In this document: positions 18,662-27,740 of the stretch, in pieces | How positions within the stretch are numbered: position 1 is the stretch's first letter | How the letters are laid out: each line of letters opens with the position of its first letter | NCBI RefSeq assembly: GCF_041431415.1 | Contig: NZ_CP107845.1 | Location: 2,170,001-2,234,000, forward strand | From: Streptomyces sp. NBC_00513 | GTDB taxonomy: Bacteria > Actinomycetota > Actinomycetes > Streptomycetales > Streptomycetaceae | DNA: 64,000 nucleotides | Direction: 5' to 3' | Notes under the pieces: model-generated | Told to the model about the DNA's origin: nothing | The model's input: the letters and a program-made list of their open reading frames with translations, nothing else | Database searches by the model: none | Program-made: the position numbers and the translations under genes

Positions 18662-20060
18662 TGAACCAGGCCGCCCGCGCCTTCTTCCACTCCGCGTGCG
18701 TCAGGTCCTTGGCCTCGGTGCCGTCCCCGTACAGGTCGGCGGAGCCGCTGTCGGTGATCAGCTGGACCCGCGCCCCCGCGACCGACAGGTCGGGCACCTC
18801 CACGATGGCCTCCCAGCCGCCGGGATCCGTGGTCGGCAGGTCGGCCCGCTTGACCGGGGCGTGGCCCGCGACCCCGTCCCACTGGTACAGCGCGTACGGG
18901 TCCGAGTTGTCGTCGGCGGCCCACGAGCCGGCCAGGATCAGGTACTGGTTCGCCGCGTTCTTTCGGATGTCGCGGATCGCGAGGCCTCCGAGGTCGAGCT
19001 CGATGCCCGCGCCGAAGGTGGCCTTCGCACCCGTGGACAGCACCTTGTCGAAGTTGCTGACCGGCACCACCAGCGCCTTGCCGCCCGGCACGGCCGGGGC
19101 GAGCGGCGCCCGGAATCCGAGATAGGCGGTGGTGGTGGAGCCCGGCGCGAACTCCAGCCCCTCCACGTTGAACCCGTCGATCTGCTTCGGCGCCTCGCCG
19201 TCCGCCGTACCGGCCGCGAAGCCGTAGCGGTTGCCGTTGCCCTTGTCCCAGGCCACCAGGTCGTCGCGGAGCTTCTTGTACGAGCGTCCGTACGCGAGTT
19301 GCGCGCCCGCCCCGGATCCGCTGAGCGTGGTGGTGAACACCGTGTTGCGGGGCGCCTTGTACTCGCCGTCCTTGTTGTTGCCGAGCGAACCGGTCCAGTA
19401 GACGGTGTCGCCGATCCGGGTCGCCCCCTCGATGTCCACCTCCTTGCTCACCCCGAGCTGTGAGCTGAAGTCCCAGGTCCTCAGCGGCGCGGCGGACCGG
19501 GAACGGTCGTACAGCCGCAGCACGTTCGACTCGTCGTCCGCGACCACGGTGTAGCCGCCGCCGACGTCCACGGCGGCCGAGGAGTCCGAGGCGCCGACGA
19601 GGTAGCGCGCGTCGGCGGGGTTCGCCACGGCGGCCGACGCCGCGTACGACAGGGTCTTGGTGGCGCTCTTGCCGCCCAGCCCACTCACCTTGACGGTGAG
19701 GTTGGTGTAGCCGCGGCCCCGTGCGGTCACGGCCAGTTGCCGGACCGCGCCCGCGCCGGTGACGGTGACGTCCCCGGTCCCGGCGACCGAGGCCTTGCTG
19801 GAGGCCGTCGCGCTGACGACCAGCGCGGACGCGTCCGCGCCGCTCTGTCCCACGGTCACGTCCACGACGGGATCCCCGACCCCGCCGACGGCCCCCGACA
19901 GGTAGGAGGCGGAGAACGTGATGGTCGGTGTGCCGTAACCGGTCGCCAGGGCCGGTGAGTTCACCCCGGCGAGCGTCAGCGCGGCGAGGGCGGCGACACC
20001 CAGCCGCCGCGTCGCCCGCTGCCTGTTCCCCGGCGTCGTCCGTCGCGTCGTCCGCTTCAT
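18651..20060 (-). CDS. secreted DUF3616-like protein, paralogue B
   Basis: 469 aa from ATG 20060. Sec signal peptide: basic MKRTTRRTTPGNRQRATRR, hydrophobic core, likely cleavage after ALA near residue 39. A beta-sandwich or cadherin-like region (about 40-150) leads into a propeller-like domain resembling DUF3616 (about 160-469): DDESNVLRLYDRS, VDIEGATRIGDTVYWTGSLG, FNVEGLEFAPGSTTTAYLGF, ELDLGGLAIRDIRKN. Function unknown; an esterase-like propeller is only a possibility. It is a tandem copy of the next gene upstream. Other in-frame ATGs lie upstream in the repeat array, the earliest overlapping the upstream stop. Confidence 0.82.
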   Translation of the reverse strand: MKRTTRRTTPGNRQRATRRLGVAALAALTLAGVNSPALATGYGTPTITFSASYLSGAVGGVGDPVVDVTVGQSGADASALVVSATASSKASVAGTGDVTVTGAGAVRQLAVTARGRGYTNLTVKVSGLGGKSATKTLSYAASAAVANPADARYLVGASDSSAAVDVGGGYTVVADDESNVLRLYDRSRSAAPLRTWDFSSQLGVSKEVDIEGATRIGDTVYWTGSLGNNKDGEYKAPRNTVFTTTLSGSGAGAQLAYGRSYKKLRDDLVAWDKGNGNRYGFAAGTADGEAPKQIDGFNVEGLEFAPGSTTTAYLGFRAPLAPAVPGGKALVVPVSNFDKVLSTGAKATFGAGIELDLGGLAIRDIRKNAANQYLILAGSWAADDNSDPYALYQWDGVAGHAPVKRADLPTTDPGGWEAIVEVPDLSVAGARVQLITDSGSADLYGDGTEAKDLTHAEWKKARAAWFTLN

Positions 20061-20199
20061 CGGTGTCCCCCACGAGTTCATCGGTGTCCCCCACACGGTC
20101 ATCGGTGTCGCCCACGCGGTCATCGGCGGCGCCACACGTTCATCGGTGTCCCCCACGCGGTCATCGGCGGCGCCACGCGTCATCGGTGTCCGCCACGCG
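20058..20199. repeat. start-site minisatellite between the DUF3616 paralogues
   Basis: Seven 19-21-bp units on the minus strand, each beginning with ATG and most containing GTGGGGGACACCG. The ATGs start at 20183, 20164, 20143, 20123, 20102, 20081 and 20060. Four (20123, 20102, 20081, 20060), plus 20183, are in frame with paralogue B. The 20183 ATG overlaps the TGA of paralogue A (20182-20180). Confidence 0.92.
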
Positions 20200-21595
20200 T
20201 CGGGCCGAGCGTGAACCATGCGGAGCGGGCCTTCTTCCACTCCGGGTGGTCGAGGTCCTTGGCTTCCCTGCCGTCGCCGTACAGGTCGGCGGAGCCGCTG
20301 TCGGTGATCAGTTGCACGCGGGCCCCGGGCACCCTCAGGTCGGGCACGTTCACCACGACCTCCCACCCCCCGGGATCGGTGGTGGGCAGGTCCACCCGCT
20401 TACGCGGGGCGTGCCCGGGGACTCCGTCCCACTGGTACAGCGCGTACGGGTCGGAGTTGTCGTCGGCGGCCCACGAGCCGGCCAGGATCAGGTACTGGTT
20501 CGCCGCGTTCCTGCGGATGTCGCGGATCGCGAGGCCACCGAGGTCCATCTCGATCGGCTCGCCGAAGACCGGCGCGGCCGTGCCCGCGACCACCCGGTCC
20601 ATGTTGGTGACGGGTACGACGAGCGCCTTGCCGCCCGGCACGGCCGGGGCGAGCGGCGCCCGGAATCCGAGATAGGCGGTGGTGGTGGAGCCCGGCGCGA
20701 ACTCCAGCCCCTCGATGTTGAAGCCGTCGATCCGCTTGGGGACCTGCCCGTTCGCCGTGCCGGCCGCGAAGCCGAAGCGGTGGCCGTGCGCGGTGTCCCA
20801 GGCGATCAGGTCCTCGCGCAGGCCGTGGTGGGCGCTGCCGAAGGTGACCTCGGTGCCGGCGCCGGATCCGGTGATCGTCGTGGTGAAGACCGTGTTCCGC
20901 TCCGCCTTGTACTTGCCGTCCTTGTTGTTGCCCAGCGAGCCCGTCCAGTAGACGGTGTCGCCCACCCGGGCCGCCGCCTCGATGTCGACCTCCTTCTTCA
21001 GGCCGAGCGAGGGGCCGAGGTCCCAGGTCCTGACCGGCGCGCCGGTGCGGGAGCGGTCGTACAGGCGCAGGACGTTGGACTCGTCGTCGGCCACCAGCAC
21101 GTGTCCGCCGCCCACGTCCACGGCGGCCGAGGCGTCCGAGGACCCGGTGAGGTAGCGGGTCGTGGGCGCGCCGCCGACCCGCGCCGAGGCGGCGTAGGCC
21201 AGGGTGGCCGTCGCGGTCTTCCCACCGCGTCCGGTGACCTGGAGCATCAGGTCGGTGTACCCCTGGCCCCGCGGGCGCACCGTCAGGCTGCGGTCGCCCG
21301 AGGGGGTCCGCTGCTGCCGTACGTCCCCCACGGCGGCCACCGCGGGGTTGCTGGAGGACAGCACCCGCAGCCGCAGGAAGCCGGCCGGCACCCCGGGCTG
21401 CTCGACGTCCACCGTCACGGCGGGGTCGCCGTACGCGCCCACGGCCCCGGTGAGGTGCGTGGCGGAGAGCGAGATCGTCGGATCGGCGTACCCGACGGCG
21501 TGCGCGGGCGCTGTCAGCCCCGCGACGAGGAGGGCCGCGGCCCCGGCGACGCCGAGGGCGCCCGCACGGCGCGCCGGCGATGGGCGAACGGTCAC
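20180..21595 (-). CDS. secreted DUF3616-like protein, paralogue A
   Basis: 471 aa from GTG 21595, which follows GAGAGGACC. Signal peptide: VTVRPSPARR, hydrophobic core, cleavage after AHA near residue 35. Same layout as paralogue B, with matching LYDRSRTGAPVRTWDLG, VDIEAAARVGDTVYWTGSLG and FNIEGLEFAPG. Parts are nearly identical at the DNA level: 92 bp at 20622-20713 match 19072-19163 exactly, while flanks have diverged, which suggests gene conversion. The C-terminus adds GPTRGGHR encoded by the start-site array. Function unknown; extracellular. Confidence 0.82.
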   Translation of the reverse strand: MTVRPSPARRAGALGVAGAAALLVAGLTAPAHAVGYADPTISLSATHLTGAVGAYGDPAVTVDVEQPGVPAGFLRLRVLSSSNPAVAAVGDVRQQRTPSGDRSLTVRPRGQGYTDLMLQVTGRGGKTATATLAYAASARVGGAPTTRYLTGSSDASAAVDVGGGHVLVADDESNVLRLYDRSRTGAPVRTWDLGPSLGLKKEVDIEAAARVGDTVYWTGSLGNNKDGKYKAERNTVFTTTITGSGAGTEVTFGSAHHGLREDLIAWDTAHGHRFGFAAGTANGQVPKRIDGFNIEGLEFAPGSTTTAYLGFRAPLAPAVPGGKALVVPVTNMDRVVAGTAAPVFGEPIEMDLGGLAIRDIRRNAANQYLILAGSWAADDNSDPYALYQWDGVPGHAPRKRVDLPTTDPGGWEVVVNVPDLRVPGARVQLITDSGSADLYGDGREAKDLDHPEWKKARSAWFTLGPTRGGHR

Positions 21596-21913
21596 AGATG
21601 GTCCTCTCGACTGCTGCGCCACGGCATGAGCGTGGCGGCCATGGAGAAGATTCGGCCACCGCGGCCAACTTCCGGTGCACACCGCCCGACGGCCGGACGA
21701 ACAGGCCGAGGAGCGGACGTCGCGGGAGGACGGACGACAGGAGGACGACACGCGTCACGGCCCGCGTCACGACACGCGTCACGACTCGCGTCACGGCCCG
21801 CTCCGCCTCCCGCCCGGCCGTGCCCGAGCCCGTCCGCCCGGGCCCCGCGAGGGCCCGAACGGCAGGAGGGGCCCCCGGCACCGTGCCGGGGGCCCCTCCT
21901 CACACACGTCGAC
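21596..21913. other. 318-bp intergenic region with direct repeats and a terminator
   Basis: No convincing gene. About 21750-21800 holds four 11-12-bp copies of CGCGTCACGRC. 21864-21900 is an 18-bp perfect dyad (AGGAGGGGCCCCCGGCAC arm) that would end suf transcription. The region nearest 21595 is the leader of DUF3616 paralogue A. Confidence 0.75.
21864..21900 (-). terminator. terminator of the suf operon
   Basis: Perfect 18-bp inverted repeat around a single central base, 13 bp after the sufT stop. Confidence 0.85.
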
Positions 21914-22258
21914 TCAGACGTTGAAACCGAGTGCGCGCAGCTGCTCACGGCCGTCATCCGTGATCTTGTCCGGGCCCCACGGGGGCATCCAGACCCAGTT
22001 GATGCGAAGTTCGTTGACGATGCCTTCCGTCGCCGACTTCGCCTGGTCCTCGATGACGTCCGTCAGCGGGCAGGCCGCCGAGGTGAGCGTCATGTCGAGG
22101 GTGGCGATGTTCGCGTCGTCGACGTGGATGCCGTAGATCAGGCCCAGGTTCACGACGTCGATGCCCAGCTCGGGGTCGACCACGTCGTAGAGGGCCTCGC
22201 GGACCTCTTCCTCGCTGGCCGGCTTGATCGACGCCTCGGGCGTCGCGTTCTCGGTCAT
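21914..22258 (-). CDS. sufT: SufT/MIP18-family (DUF59) Fe-S assembly factor
   Basis: 114-aa cytoplasmic protein that in the family assists maturation or transfer of Fe-S clusters. It shows the DUF59 signature VDPELGIDVVNLGLIYG and the conserved cysteine in TSAACPLTDVIEDQ. The C-terminal WMPPWGPDKITDDGREQL extension is typical of actinobacterial members. Last gene of the suf operon; its ATG overlaps the sufU stop by 4 nt. Confidence 0.92.
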   Translation of the reverse strand: MTENATPEASIKPASEEEVREALYDVVDPELGIDVVNLGLIYGIHVDDANIATLDMTLTSAACPLTDVIEDQAKSATEGIVNELRINWVWMPPWGPDKITDDGREQLRALGFNV

Positions 22259-22716
22259 GCCGTCTTCCTCTCCGCGTCGCCCAGGGCCTGGGCGGTCGCG
22301 TCCTTCCACGCCATCCAGCTCAGCAGAGCACACTTCACGCGGGCGGGAAACTTGGCGACACCGGCGAACGCGACCGCGTCCTCCAGTACCTCTTCCATGG
22401 CCTCGTCGGGCTCGATCTTGCCCTTGGACTGCATCAGCTCCAGGAAGGTCTCCTGGATCCGACGCGCGTCGGCGAGGTCCTTGCCGACCAGCAGCTCGTT
22501 CAGCACGGACGCGCTGGCCTGGCTGATGGAGCAGCCCTGGCCCTCGTACGAGACGTCGGTGAGCGTCTCGCCGTCGTACTTCACGCGCAGCGTGATCTCG
22601 TCACCGCACGTGGGGTTGACGTGGTGCACCTCGGCGTCGCCGTCGCGCAGGCCACGCCCGTGCGGGTGCTTGTAGTGGTCCAGGATCAGTTCCTGGTACA
22701 TCGAATCCAGCTTCAC
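22255..22716 (-). CDS. sufU: SufU-type sulfur carrier/transfer protein
   Basis: 153 aa. Zinc-dependent partner that accepts persulfide sulfur from SufS. The three conserved cysteines are C37 (NPTCGDE, with D39), C62 (GQGCSIS) and C129 (RVKCALLSW). The insertion between C62 and C129 is typical of SufU rather than IscU. GTG start at 22716; an internal ATG five codons later is less likely. Between sufS and sufT. Confidence 0.95.
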   Translation of the reverse strand: MKLDSMYQELILDHYKHPHGRGLRDGDAEVHHVNPTCGDEITLRVKYDGETLTDVSYEGQGCSISQASASVLNELLVGKDLADARRIQETFLELMQSKGKIEPDEAMEEVLEDAVAFAGVAKFPARVKCALLSWMAWKDATAQALGDAERKTA

Positions 22717-22739
22717 TGCGTCCTCGTCCGCCTTCGTCG

Positions 22740-23996
22740 CTATCCGAAGAAGTTCCGTACGTGCTCCAGCCCGTCGATCAGCGCGTCGACCTCGGCCGGA
22801 GAGGAGTACAGGTAGAAAGACGCCCGCGTGGTCGCGGGAATTCCGTAGCGCAGGCAGACGGGGCGCGCGCAGTGGTGTCCCACGCGGACCGCGATGCCCT
22901 GCTCGTCCAGCACCTGGCCGACGTCGTGCGGGTGGATGTCACCCAGCGTGAAGGAGATGGCGGCGCCGCGGTCCTCGGCCGTGGTGGGGCCGATGATCCG
23001 CAGGTCGGGCACCTCCAGGAGGCGCTTGACGGCGTACTCCGTGATCGCGTGCTCGTGCGCGGCGATCTTGTCCATGCCGATCGCGCTCAGGTAGTCCACG
23101 GCCGCGCCGAGGCCGACGGCCTGGGCGATCGGGGGCGTACCCGCCTCGAACTTGTGCGGGGCCGGGGCGTAGGTCGAGGCGTGCATCGACACGGTCTCGA
23201 TCATCTCGCCGCCACCGAGGAACGGCGGGAGGTCCTCCAGGAGCTCCTGCCGGCCCCACAGGACGCCGATGCCGGTCGGGCCGCACATCTTGTGGCCGGT
23301 GAAGGCCACGAAGTCGGCGCCGAGCGCCTGTACGTCCAGCGGCATGTGCGGGGCGGCCTGCGAGGCGTCGATCAGCACCAGCGCGCCGACCTCCTGCGCG
23401 CGCCGGACGATCGCCTCGGTCGGGTTGACCGTGCCCATGATGTTGGAGACCAGCGTGAAGGAGACGATCTTCGTCTTCTCCGTGATGACCTCTTCGATGT
23501 TGGACAGGTCGAGCCGGCCGTCGTCGGTGAGGCCGAACCACTTCAGCTTCGCGCCCGTGCGCTGCGAGAGCAGCTGCCACGGGACGATGTTGGAGTGGTG
23601 CTCCATCTCCGTGATGGCGATCTCGGTCTCGCGGTCGACCCGGTAGGGCTCGTCCGCCCAGCCGAGCATGTTCGCGACCAGGTTGAGCGACTCCGAGGCG
23701 TTCTTGGTGAAGATCACCTCGTCGCGGCTCGGTGCGTTGATGAAGGCGGCGACCTTGTCGCGGGCGCCCTCGTACAGCGCCGTGGCCTCCTCTGCGAGCA
23801 CGTGCACGCCGCGGTGGACGTTGGCGTTGTGCTGCTCGTAGTACTCGTTCAACGCGTCGAGCACCTGGCGCGGCTTCTGCGAGGTCGCAGCGTTGTCCAG
23901 GTAAACGATCTTCTTCCCGTCGTGGACCACACGATCCAGAAGGGGGAAGTCCTTGCGGATCGCCTCGATGTCGAGGAGGCCAGGCAGCTGTGTCAC
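22740..23996 (-). CDS. sufS: SufS-type cysteine desulfurase
   Basis: 418-aa PLP enzyme that releases sulfur from cysteine for Fe-S assembly. PLP lysine K236 lies in FTGHKMCGPTGIGVLWG and the persulfide-bearing C376 in RVGHHCARPV, both in group II context. The C-terminal RASFYLYSSPAEVDALIDGL is family-like. The GTG start overlaps the sufC stop (GTGA), so translation is coupled. It works with SufU, the next gene. Confidence 0.97.
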   Translation of the reverse strand: MTQLPGLLDIEAIRKDFPLLDRVVHDGKKIVYLDNAATSQKPRQVLDALNEYYEQHNANVHRGVHVLAEEATALYEGARDKVAAFINAPSRDEVIFTKNASESLNLVANMLGWADEPYRVDRETEIAITEMEHHSNIVPWQLLSQRTGAKLKWFGLTDDGRLDLSNIEEVITEKTKIVSFTLVSNIMGTVNPTEAIVRRAQEVGALVLIDASQAAPHMPLDVQALGADFVAFTGHKMCGPTGIGVLWGRQELLEDLPPFLGGGEMIETVSMHASTYAPAPHKFEAGTPPIAQAVGLGAAVDYLSAIGMDKIAAHEHAITEYAVKRLLEVPDLRIIGPTTAEDRGAAISFTLGDIHPHDVGQVLDEQGIAVRVGHHCARPVCLRYGIPATTRASFYLYSSPAEVDALIDGLEHVRNFFG

Positions 23997-24757
23997 GCGG
24001 TCGCGCCACCCTTCACGTACTTGTCGTAACCCTCGGCCTCCAGCTGGTCCGCCAGCTCGGCGCCGCCGGACTCGGCGATCCGGCCGTTCGCGAACACGTG
24101 CACGAAGTCGGGCTTGATGTAGCGCAGGATGCGCGTGTAGTGGGTGATCAGCAGGGTGCCGACCTCGCCGCTCTCACGGACCCGGTTGACGCCCTCGGAG
24201 ACGACGCGCAGGGCGTCGACGTCCAGGCCGGAGTCGGTCTCGTCGAGGATCGCGATCTTCGGCTTGAGGAGCTCCAGCTGGAGGATCTCGTGGCGCTTCT
24301 TCTCGCCGCCGGAGAAGCCCTCGTTGACGTTGCGCTCGGCGAAGGCCGTGTCCATCTGGAGCTGCTCCATGGCGGACTTGACCTCCTTCACCCAGGTGCG
24401 CAGCTTGGGCGCCTCACCGCGGATGGCGGTGGCCGAGGTGCGCAGGAAGTTGGAGACCGAGACGCCGGGGACCTCGACCGGGTACTGCATGGCGAGGAAC
24501 AGGCCGGCGCGGGCGCGCTCGTCGACGGACATCTCCAGGACGTCTTCGCCGTCGAGGGTGACGGTGCCACCGGTGATCGTGTACTTCGGGTGACCGGCCA
24601 GCGAGTAGGCCAGCGTGGACTTGCCGGAGCCGTTCGGACCCATGATGGCGTGCGTCTCACCCTGCTTGACGGTGAGGTCGACGCCCTTGAGGATCTCGCG
24701 GGCGCCGTGCTCGGCCTCGACGGAGACGTGCAGGTCGTGGATTTCAAGCGTTGCCAT
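23993..24757 (-). CDS. sufC: SufC ATPase
   Basis: 254-aa ABC-type ATPase of the SufBCD scaffold, cytosolic. Walker A GPNGSGKST, signature FSGGEKKR, Walker B AILDETDSGLD and the His switch LLITHYTRIL are visible. Seven nt separate it from the Rieske ferredoxin gene upstream. Confidence 0.97.
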   Translation of the reverse strand: MATLEIHDLHVSVEAEHGAREILKGVDLTVKQGETHAIMGPNGSGKSTLAYSLAGHPKYTITGGTVTLDGEDVLEMSVDERARAGLFLAMQYPVEVPGVSVSNFLRTSATAIRGEAPKLRTWVKEVKSAMEQLQMDTAFAERNVNEGFSGGEKKRHEILQLELLKPKIAILDETDSGLDVDALRVVSEGVNRVRESGEVGTLLITHYTRILRYIKPDFVHVFANGRIAESGGAELADQLEAEGYDKYVKGGATA

Positions 24758-24764
24758 GGATACC

Positions 24765-25082
24765 TCAGGACTCCTGGGTGAGGGAGACGAGCACGTCGTC
24801 CCCTTCGATCTTTACGGGGTATACGGGTACGGGGCGCGTCGCGGGCAGGCCGGACGGCTTGCCGGTTCGCAGGTCGAACGCCGAGCCGTGCAGCCAGCAC
24901 TCGATCATGCAGTCCTCGACCTCGCCCTCCGAGAGGGACACGTTCGCGTGCGAGCAGATGTCGTTGATCGCGAACACCTCCCCCTCGGTGGAGACGATGG
25001 ACACCGGCGTGCCGTCGAGTTCCACCCGCTTGGGGGTGTCCGCCTCCAGCTCGCTCAGCGCACAGGCCTTGACGTAATTCAT
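24765..25082 (-). CDS. Rieske-type [2Fe-2S] ferredoxin of the suf operon
   Basis: 105-aa soluble Rieske protein with ligands C43-S-H45 and C62-W-L-H65, as in dioxygenase ferredoxins. It lies between sufD and sufC; its ATG shares one base with the sufD stop. In actinobacterial suf operons a Rieske ferredoxin commonly sits here and may supply electrons for cluster assembly, an inference from position. There is no oxygenase gene nearby. Confidence 0.93.
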   Translation of the reverse strand: MNYVKACALSELEADTPKRVELDGTPVSIVSTEGEVFAINDICSHANVSLSEGEVEDCMIECWLHGSAFDLRTGKPSGLPATRPVPVYPVKIEGDDVLVSLTQES

Positions 25083-26260
25083 CAGACGGAACCCTGGAGC
25101 TCGGTCTCGATCTTGGAGAGCAGGCGCTCCTCGATGTCGTCGACACCGATCTGCTGGACCAGCTCGGCGAAGAAGCCGCGCACGACCAGCCGGCGGGCCT
25201 CGTCGGCCGGGATGCCGCGGGCCTGGAGGTAGAAGAGCTGCTCGTCATCGAAGCGGCCGGTCGCGGAGGCGTGGCCGGCGCCGACGATCTCGCCGGTCTC
25301 GATCTCCAGGTTCGGCACCGAGTCGACCCGCGCGCCGTCCGTGAGGACGAGGTTGCGGTTCATCTCGTAGGTGTCGGTGCCCTCGGCGGTCTTCTCGATG
25401 AGCACGTCACCGATCCAGACCGCGTGGGCGTCCTGGCCCTGGAGGGCGCCCTTGTAGACCACGTTCGACTTGCAGTGCGGGGCGCTGTGGTCGACCAGGA
25501 GGCGGTGCTCCTGGTGCTGGCCGGCGTCCGTGAAGTACAGGCCGAAGAGCTCGGCCTCGCCGCCGGGGCCGGCGTAGGTCACGCGCGGGTGCAGGCGGAC
25601 GAGGTCGCCGCCGAAGGTGACGACGATCGACTTGAAGGTAGCGTCGCGGCCCACCAGCGCGTTGTGCTGGGAGACGTGGACGGCGGTGTCGTCCCAGTCC
25701 TGCACCGACACGACGGTGAGCTTCGCGCCGTCGCCGACGAGGAAGTCGACGTTGGCGGCGCGCACGCCGTCACCGGTGTGGTCGATGACGACGACGGCCT
25801 CGGCGAAGGCCTTCACGTCGAAGACCGTGTGGCCGAAGGTGGTGCCCCCCTCGCCGTGCAGCGTGACGCGCACGGGCTCGGTGAGGACGGCCTCCTTGGG
25901 CACGGTGACGACCGTGGCCTTGGCGAAGGACGAGAACGCCTGCGCGGCGACCCGGTCCACCGGGGTGCCCGCCTTGCCGATGCGCGCGTCGCCGCGCTCC
26001 ACCGACTCGATCGTGACGACCTCGGGCGCGTCGATCTGGGCCTTCAGGGTGCCGTCGGCGACCGCGGTGCCGTCGTGCAGGCCCTTGAGGCGGGCGAGCG
26101 GGGTGAACCGCCACTCCTCCTCGCGGCCGTTGGGAACCGGGAAGTCCGCCACGTCGAAGGACGGGGGCGCGCTCATCCGGGTGGCGACGGTGGACTCTGC
26201 GGCCACCGCGATCGCGCCGGCGGTGGTCGAGCCCGCCGGAATGTTCTGAGCCTCAGCCAT
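25082..26260 (-). CDS. sufD: SufD scaffold subunit
   Basis: 392 aa. Member of the SufB/SufD beta-helix family, forming the SufBC2D scaffold with SufB. The C-terminal core motifs DEQLFYLQARGIPADEARRL and VRGFFAELVQQI match SufD, and the protein is shorter than SufB. It lies 64 nt downstream of sufB and overlaps the Rieske gene. Confidence 0.95.
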   Translation of the reverse strand: MAEAQNIPAGSTTAGAIAVAAESTVATRMSAPPSFDVADFPVPNGREEEWRFTPLARLKGLHDGTAVADGTLKAQIDAPEVVTIESVERGDARIGKAGTPVDRVAAQAFSSFAKATVVTVPKEAVLTEPVRVTLHGEGGTTFGHTVFDVKAFAEAVVVIDHTGDGVRAANVDFLVGDGAKLTVVSVQDWDDTAVHVSQHNALVGRDATFKSIVVTFGGDLVRLHPRVTYAGPGGEAELFGLYFTDAGQHQEHRLLVDHSAPHCKSNVVYKGALQGQDAHAVWIGDVLIEKTAEGTDTYEMNRNLVLTDGARVDSVPNLEIETGEIVGAGHASATGRFDDEQLFYLQARGIPADEARRLVVRGFFAELVQQIGVDDIEERLLSKIETELQGSV

Positions 26261-26324
26261 GGCTGTCGTCTTGCTCTCTTCCTACGTCTATGAATGTGCT
26301 GCGGATGGTCCGGCCGGGTCGGGA

Positions 26325-27740
26325 CTAACCGACCGAGCCCTCCATCTGCAGCTCGATCAGCCGGTTCAGCTCCAGCGCGTACTCCATGGGCAGCTCACGG
26401 GCGATGGGCTCGACGAAGCCGCGCACGATCATGGCCATGGCCTCGAACTCGGTCAGACCGCGGCTCATCAGGTAGAAGAGCTGGTCGTCGGAGACCTTGG
26501 AGACGGTGGCCTCGTGCCCCATGGAGACGTCGTCCTCGCGGACGTCCACGTAGGGGTACGTGTCCGAGCGGGAGATCGTGTCGACCAGGAGCGCGTCGCA
26601 CAGCACGTTGGACTTGGAGCCGTGCGCGCCCTCGCCGATCTCGACCAGACCGCGGTAGGAGGTGCGGCCGCCACCTCGCGCCACCGACTTGGAGACGATG
26701 TTAGAGGAGGTGTTCGGCGCCATGTGGACCATCTTGGAGCCGGCGTCCTGGTGCTGGCCCTCGCCCGCGAAGGCGATGGACAGGGTCTCGCCCTTGGCGT
26801 GCTCGCCCATCAGGTAGACCGCCGGGTACTTCATGGTGACCTTGGAACCGATGTTGCCGTCGATCCACTCCATGGTCGCGCCCTCGTACGCCACGGCGCG
26901 CTTGGTGACCAGGTTGTAGACGTTGTTCGACCAGTTCTGGATCGTCGTGTAGCGGCAGCGGCCGCCCTTCTTCACGATGATCTCGACCACGGCGCTGTGC
27001 AGCGAGTCCGAGGAGTAGATCGGGGCGGTGCAGCCCTCGACGTAGTGGACGTAGGCGTCCTCGTCGACGATGATCAGCGTCCGCTCGAACTGGCCCATGT
27101 TCTCCGTGTTGATGCGGAAGTAGGCCTGGAGCGGGATGTCGACCTTGACGCCCTTGGGGACGTAGATGAACGAGCCGCCCGACCACACGGCGGTGTTCAG
27201 CGACGCGAACTTGTTGTCGCCGACCGGGATGACCGTTCCGAAGTACTCCTGGAAGAGCTCGGGGTGCTCCTTCAGCGCGGTGTCCGTGTCGAGGAAGATG
27301 ACGCCCTGCTCCTCCAGGTCCTCGCGGATCTGGTGGTAGACGACCTCGGACTCGTACTGGGCCGCGACACCGGCGACGAGGCGCTGCTTCTCCGCCTCGG
27401 GGATGCCGAGCTTGTCGTACGTGTTCTTGATGTCCTCGGGCAGGTCCTCCCAGGAAGCGGCCTGCTTCTCGGTCGAACGCACGAAGTACTTGATGTTGTC
27501 GAAGTCGATGCCGGAGAGGTCCGAGCCCCAGTTCGGCATGGGCTTCTTGCCGAACAGCTTCAGGCCCTTCAGCCGGAGGTTCAGCATCCACTCCGGCTCG
27601 GACTTCTTGGCCGAGATGTCGCGGACGACATCCTCGGACAGACCCCGCTTGGCGGTGGCGCCCGCCGCGTCGGAGTCGGCCCAGCCGTATTCGTAGGTGC
27701 CCAGGCCATCGAGCTCAGGGTGAGCAGTCTCCGTGGTCAT
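26325..27740 (-). CDS. sufB: SufB scaffold subunit
   Basis: 471 aa, the normal SufB length. SufB is where clusters are built with sulfur from SufS/SufU. Characteristic segments: [65 protein letters not shown], and the C-terminal [20 protein letters not shown]. The ATG overlaps the sufR stop by 4 nt, so regulator and structural genes form one unit. Confidence 0.97.
   Translation of the reverse strand: MTTETAHPELDGLGTYEYGWADSDAAGATAKRGLSEDVVRDISAKKSEPEWMLNLRLKGLKLFGKKPMPNWGSDLSGIDFDNIKYFVRSTEKQAASWEDLPEDIKNTYDKLGIPEAEKQRLVAGVAAQYESEVVYHQIREDLEEQGVIFLDTDTALKEHPELFQEYFGTVIPVGDNKFASLNTAVWSGGSFIYVPKGVKVDIPLQAYFRINTENMGQFERTLIIVDEDAYVHYVEGCTAPIYSSDSLHSAVVEIIVKKGGRCRYTTIQNWSNNVYNLVTKRAVAYEGATMEWIDGNIGSKVTMKYPAVYLMGEHAKGETLSIAFAGEGQHQDAGSKMVHMAPNTSSNIVSKSVARGGGRTSYRGLVEIGEGAHGSKSNVLCDALLVDTISRSDTYPYVDVREDDVSMGHEATVSKVSDDQLFYLMSRGLTEFEAMAMIVRGFVEPIARELPMEYALELNRLIELQMEGSVG

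Noticed and set aside
20058..20199. Start-site array as CRISPR or an attachment site
   Set aside because: Units are contiguous without unique spacers, and no integrase or cas gene is nearby.
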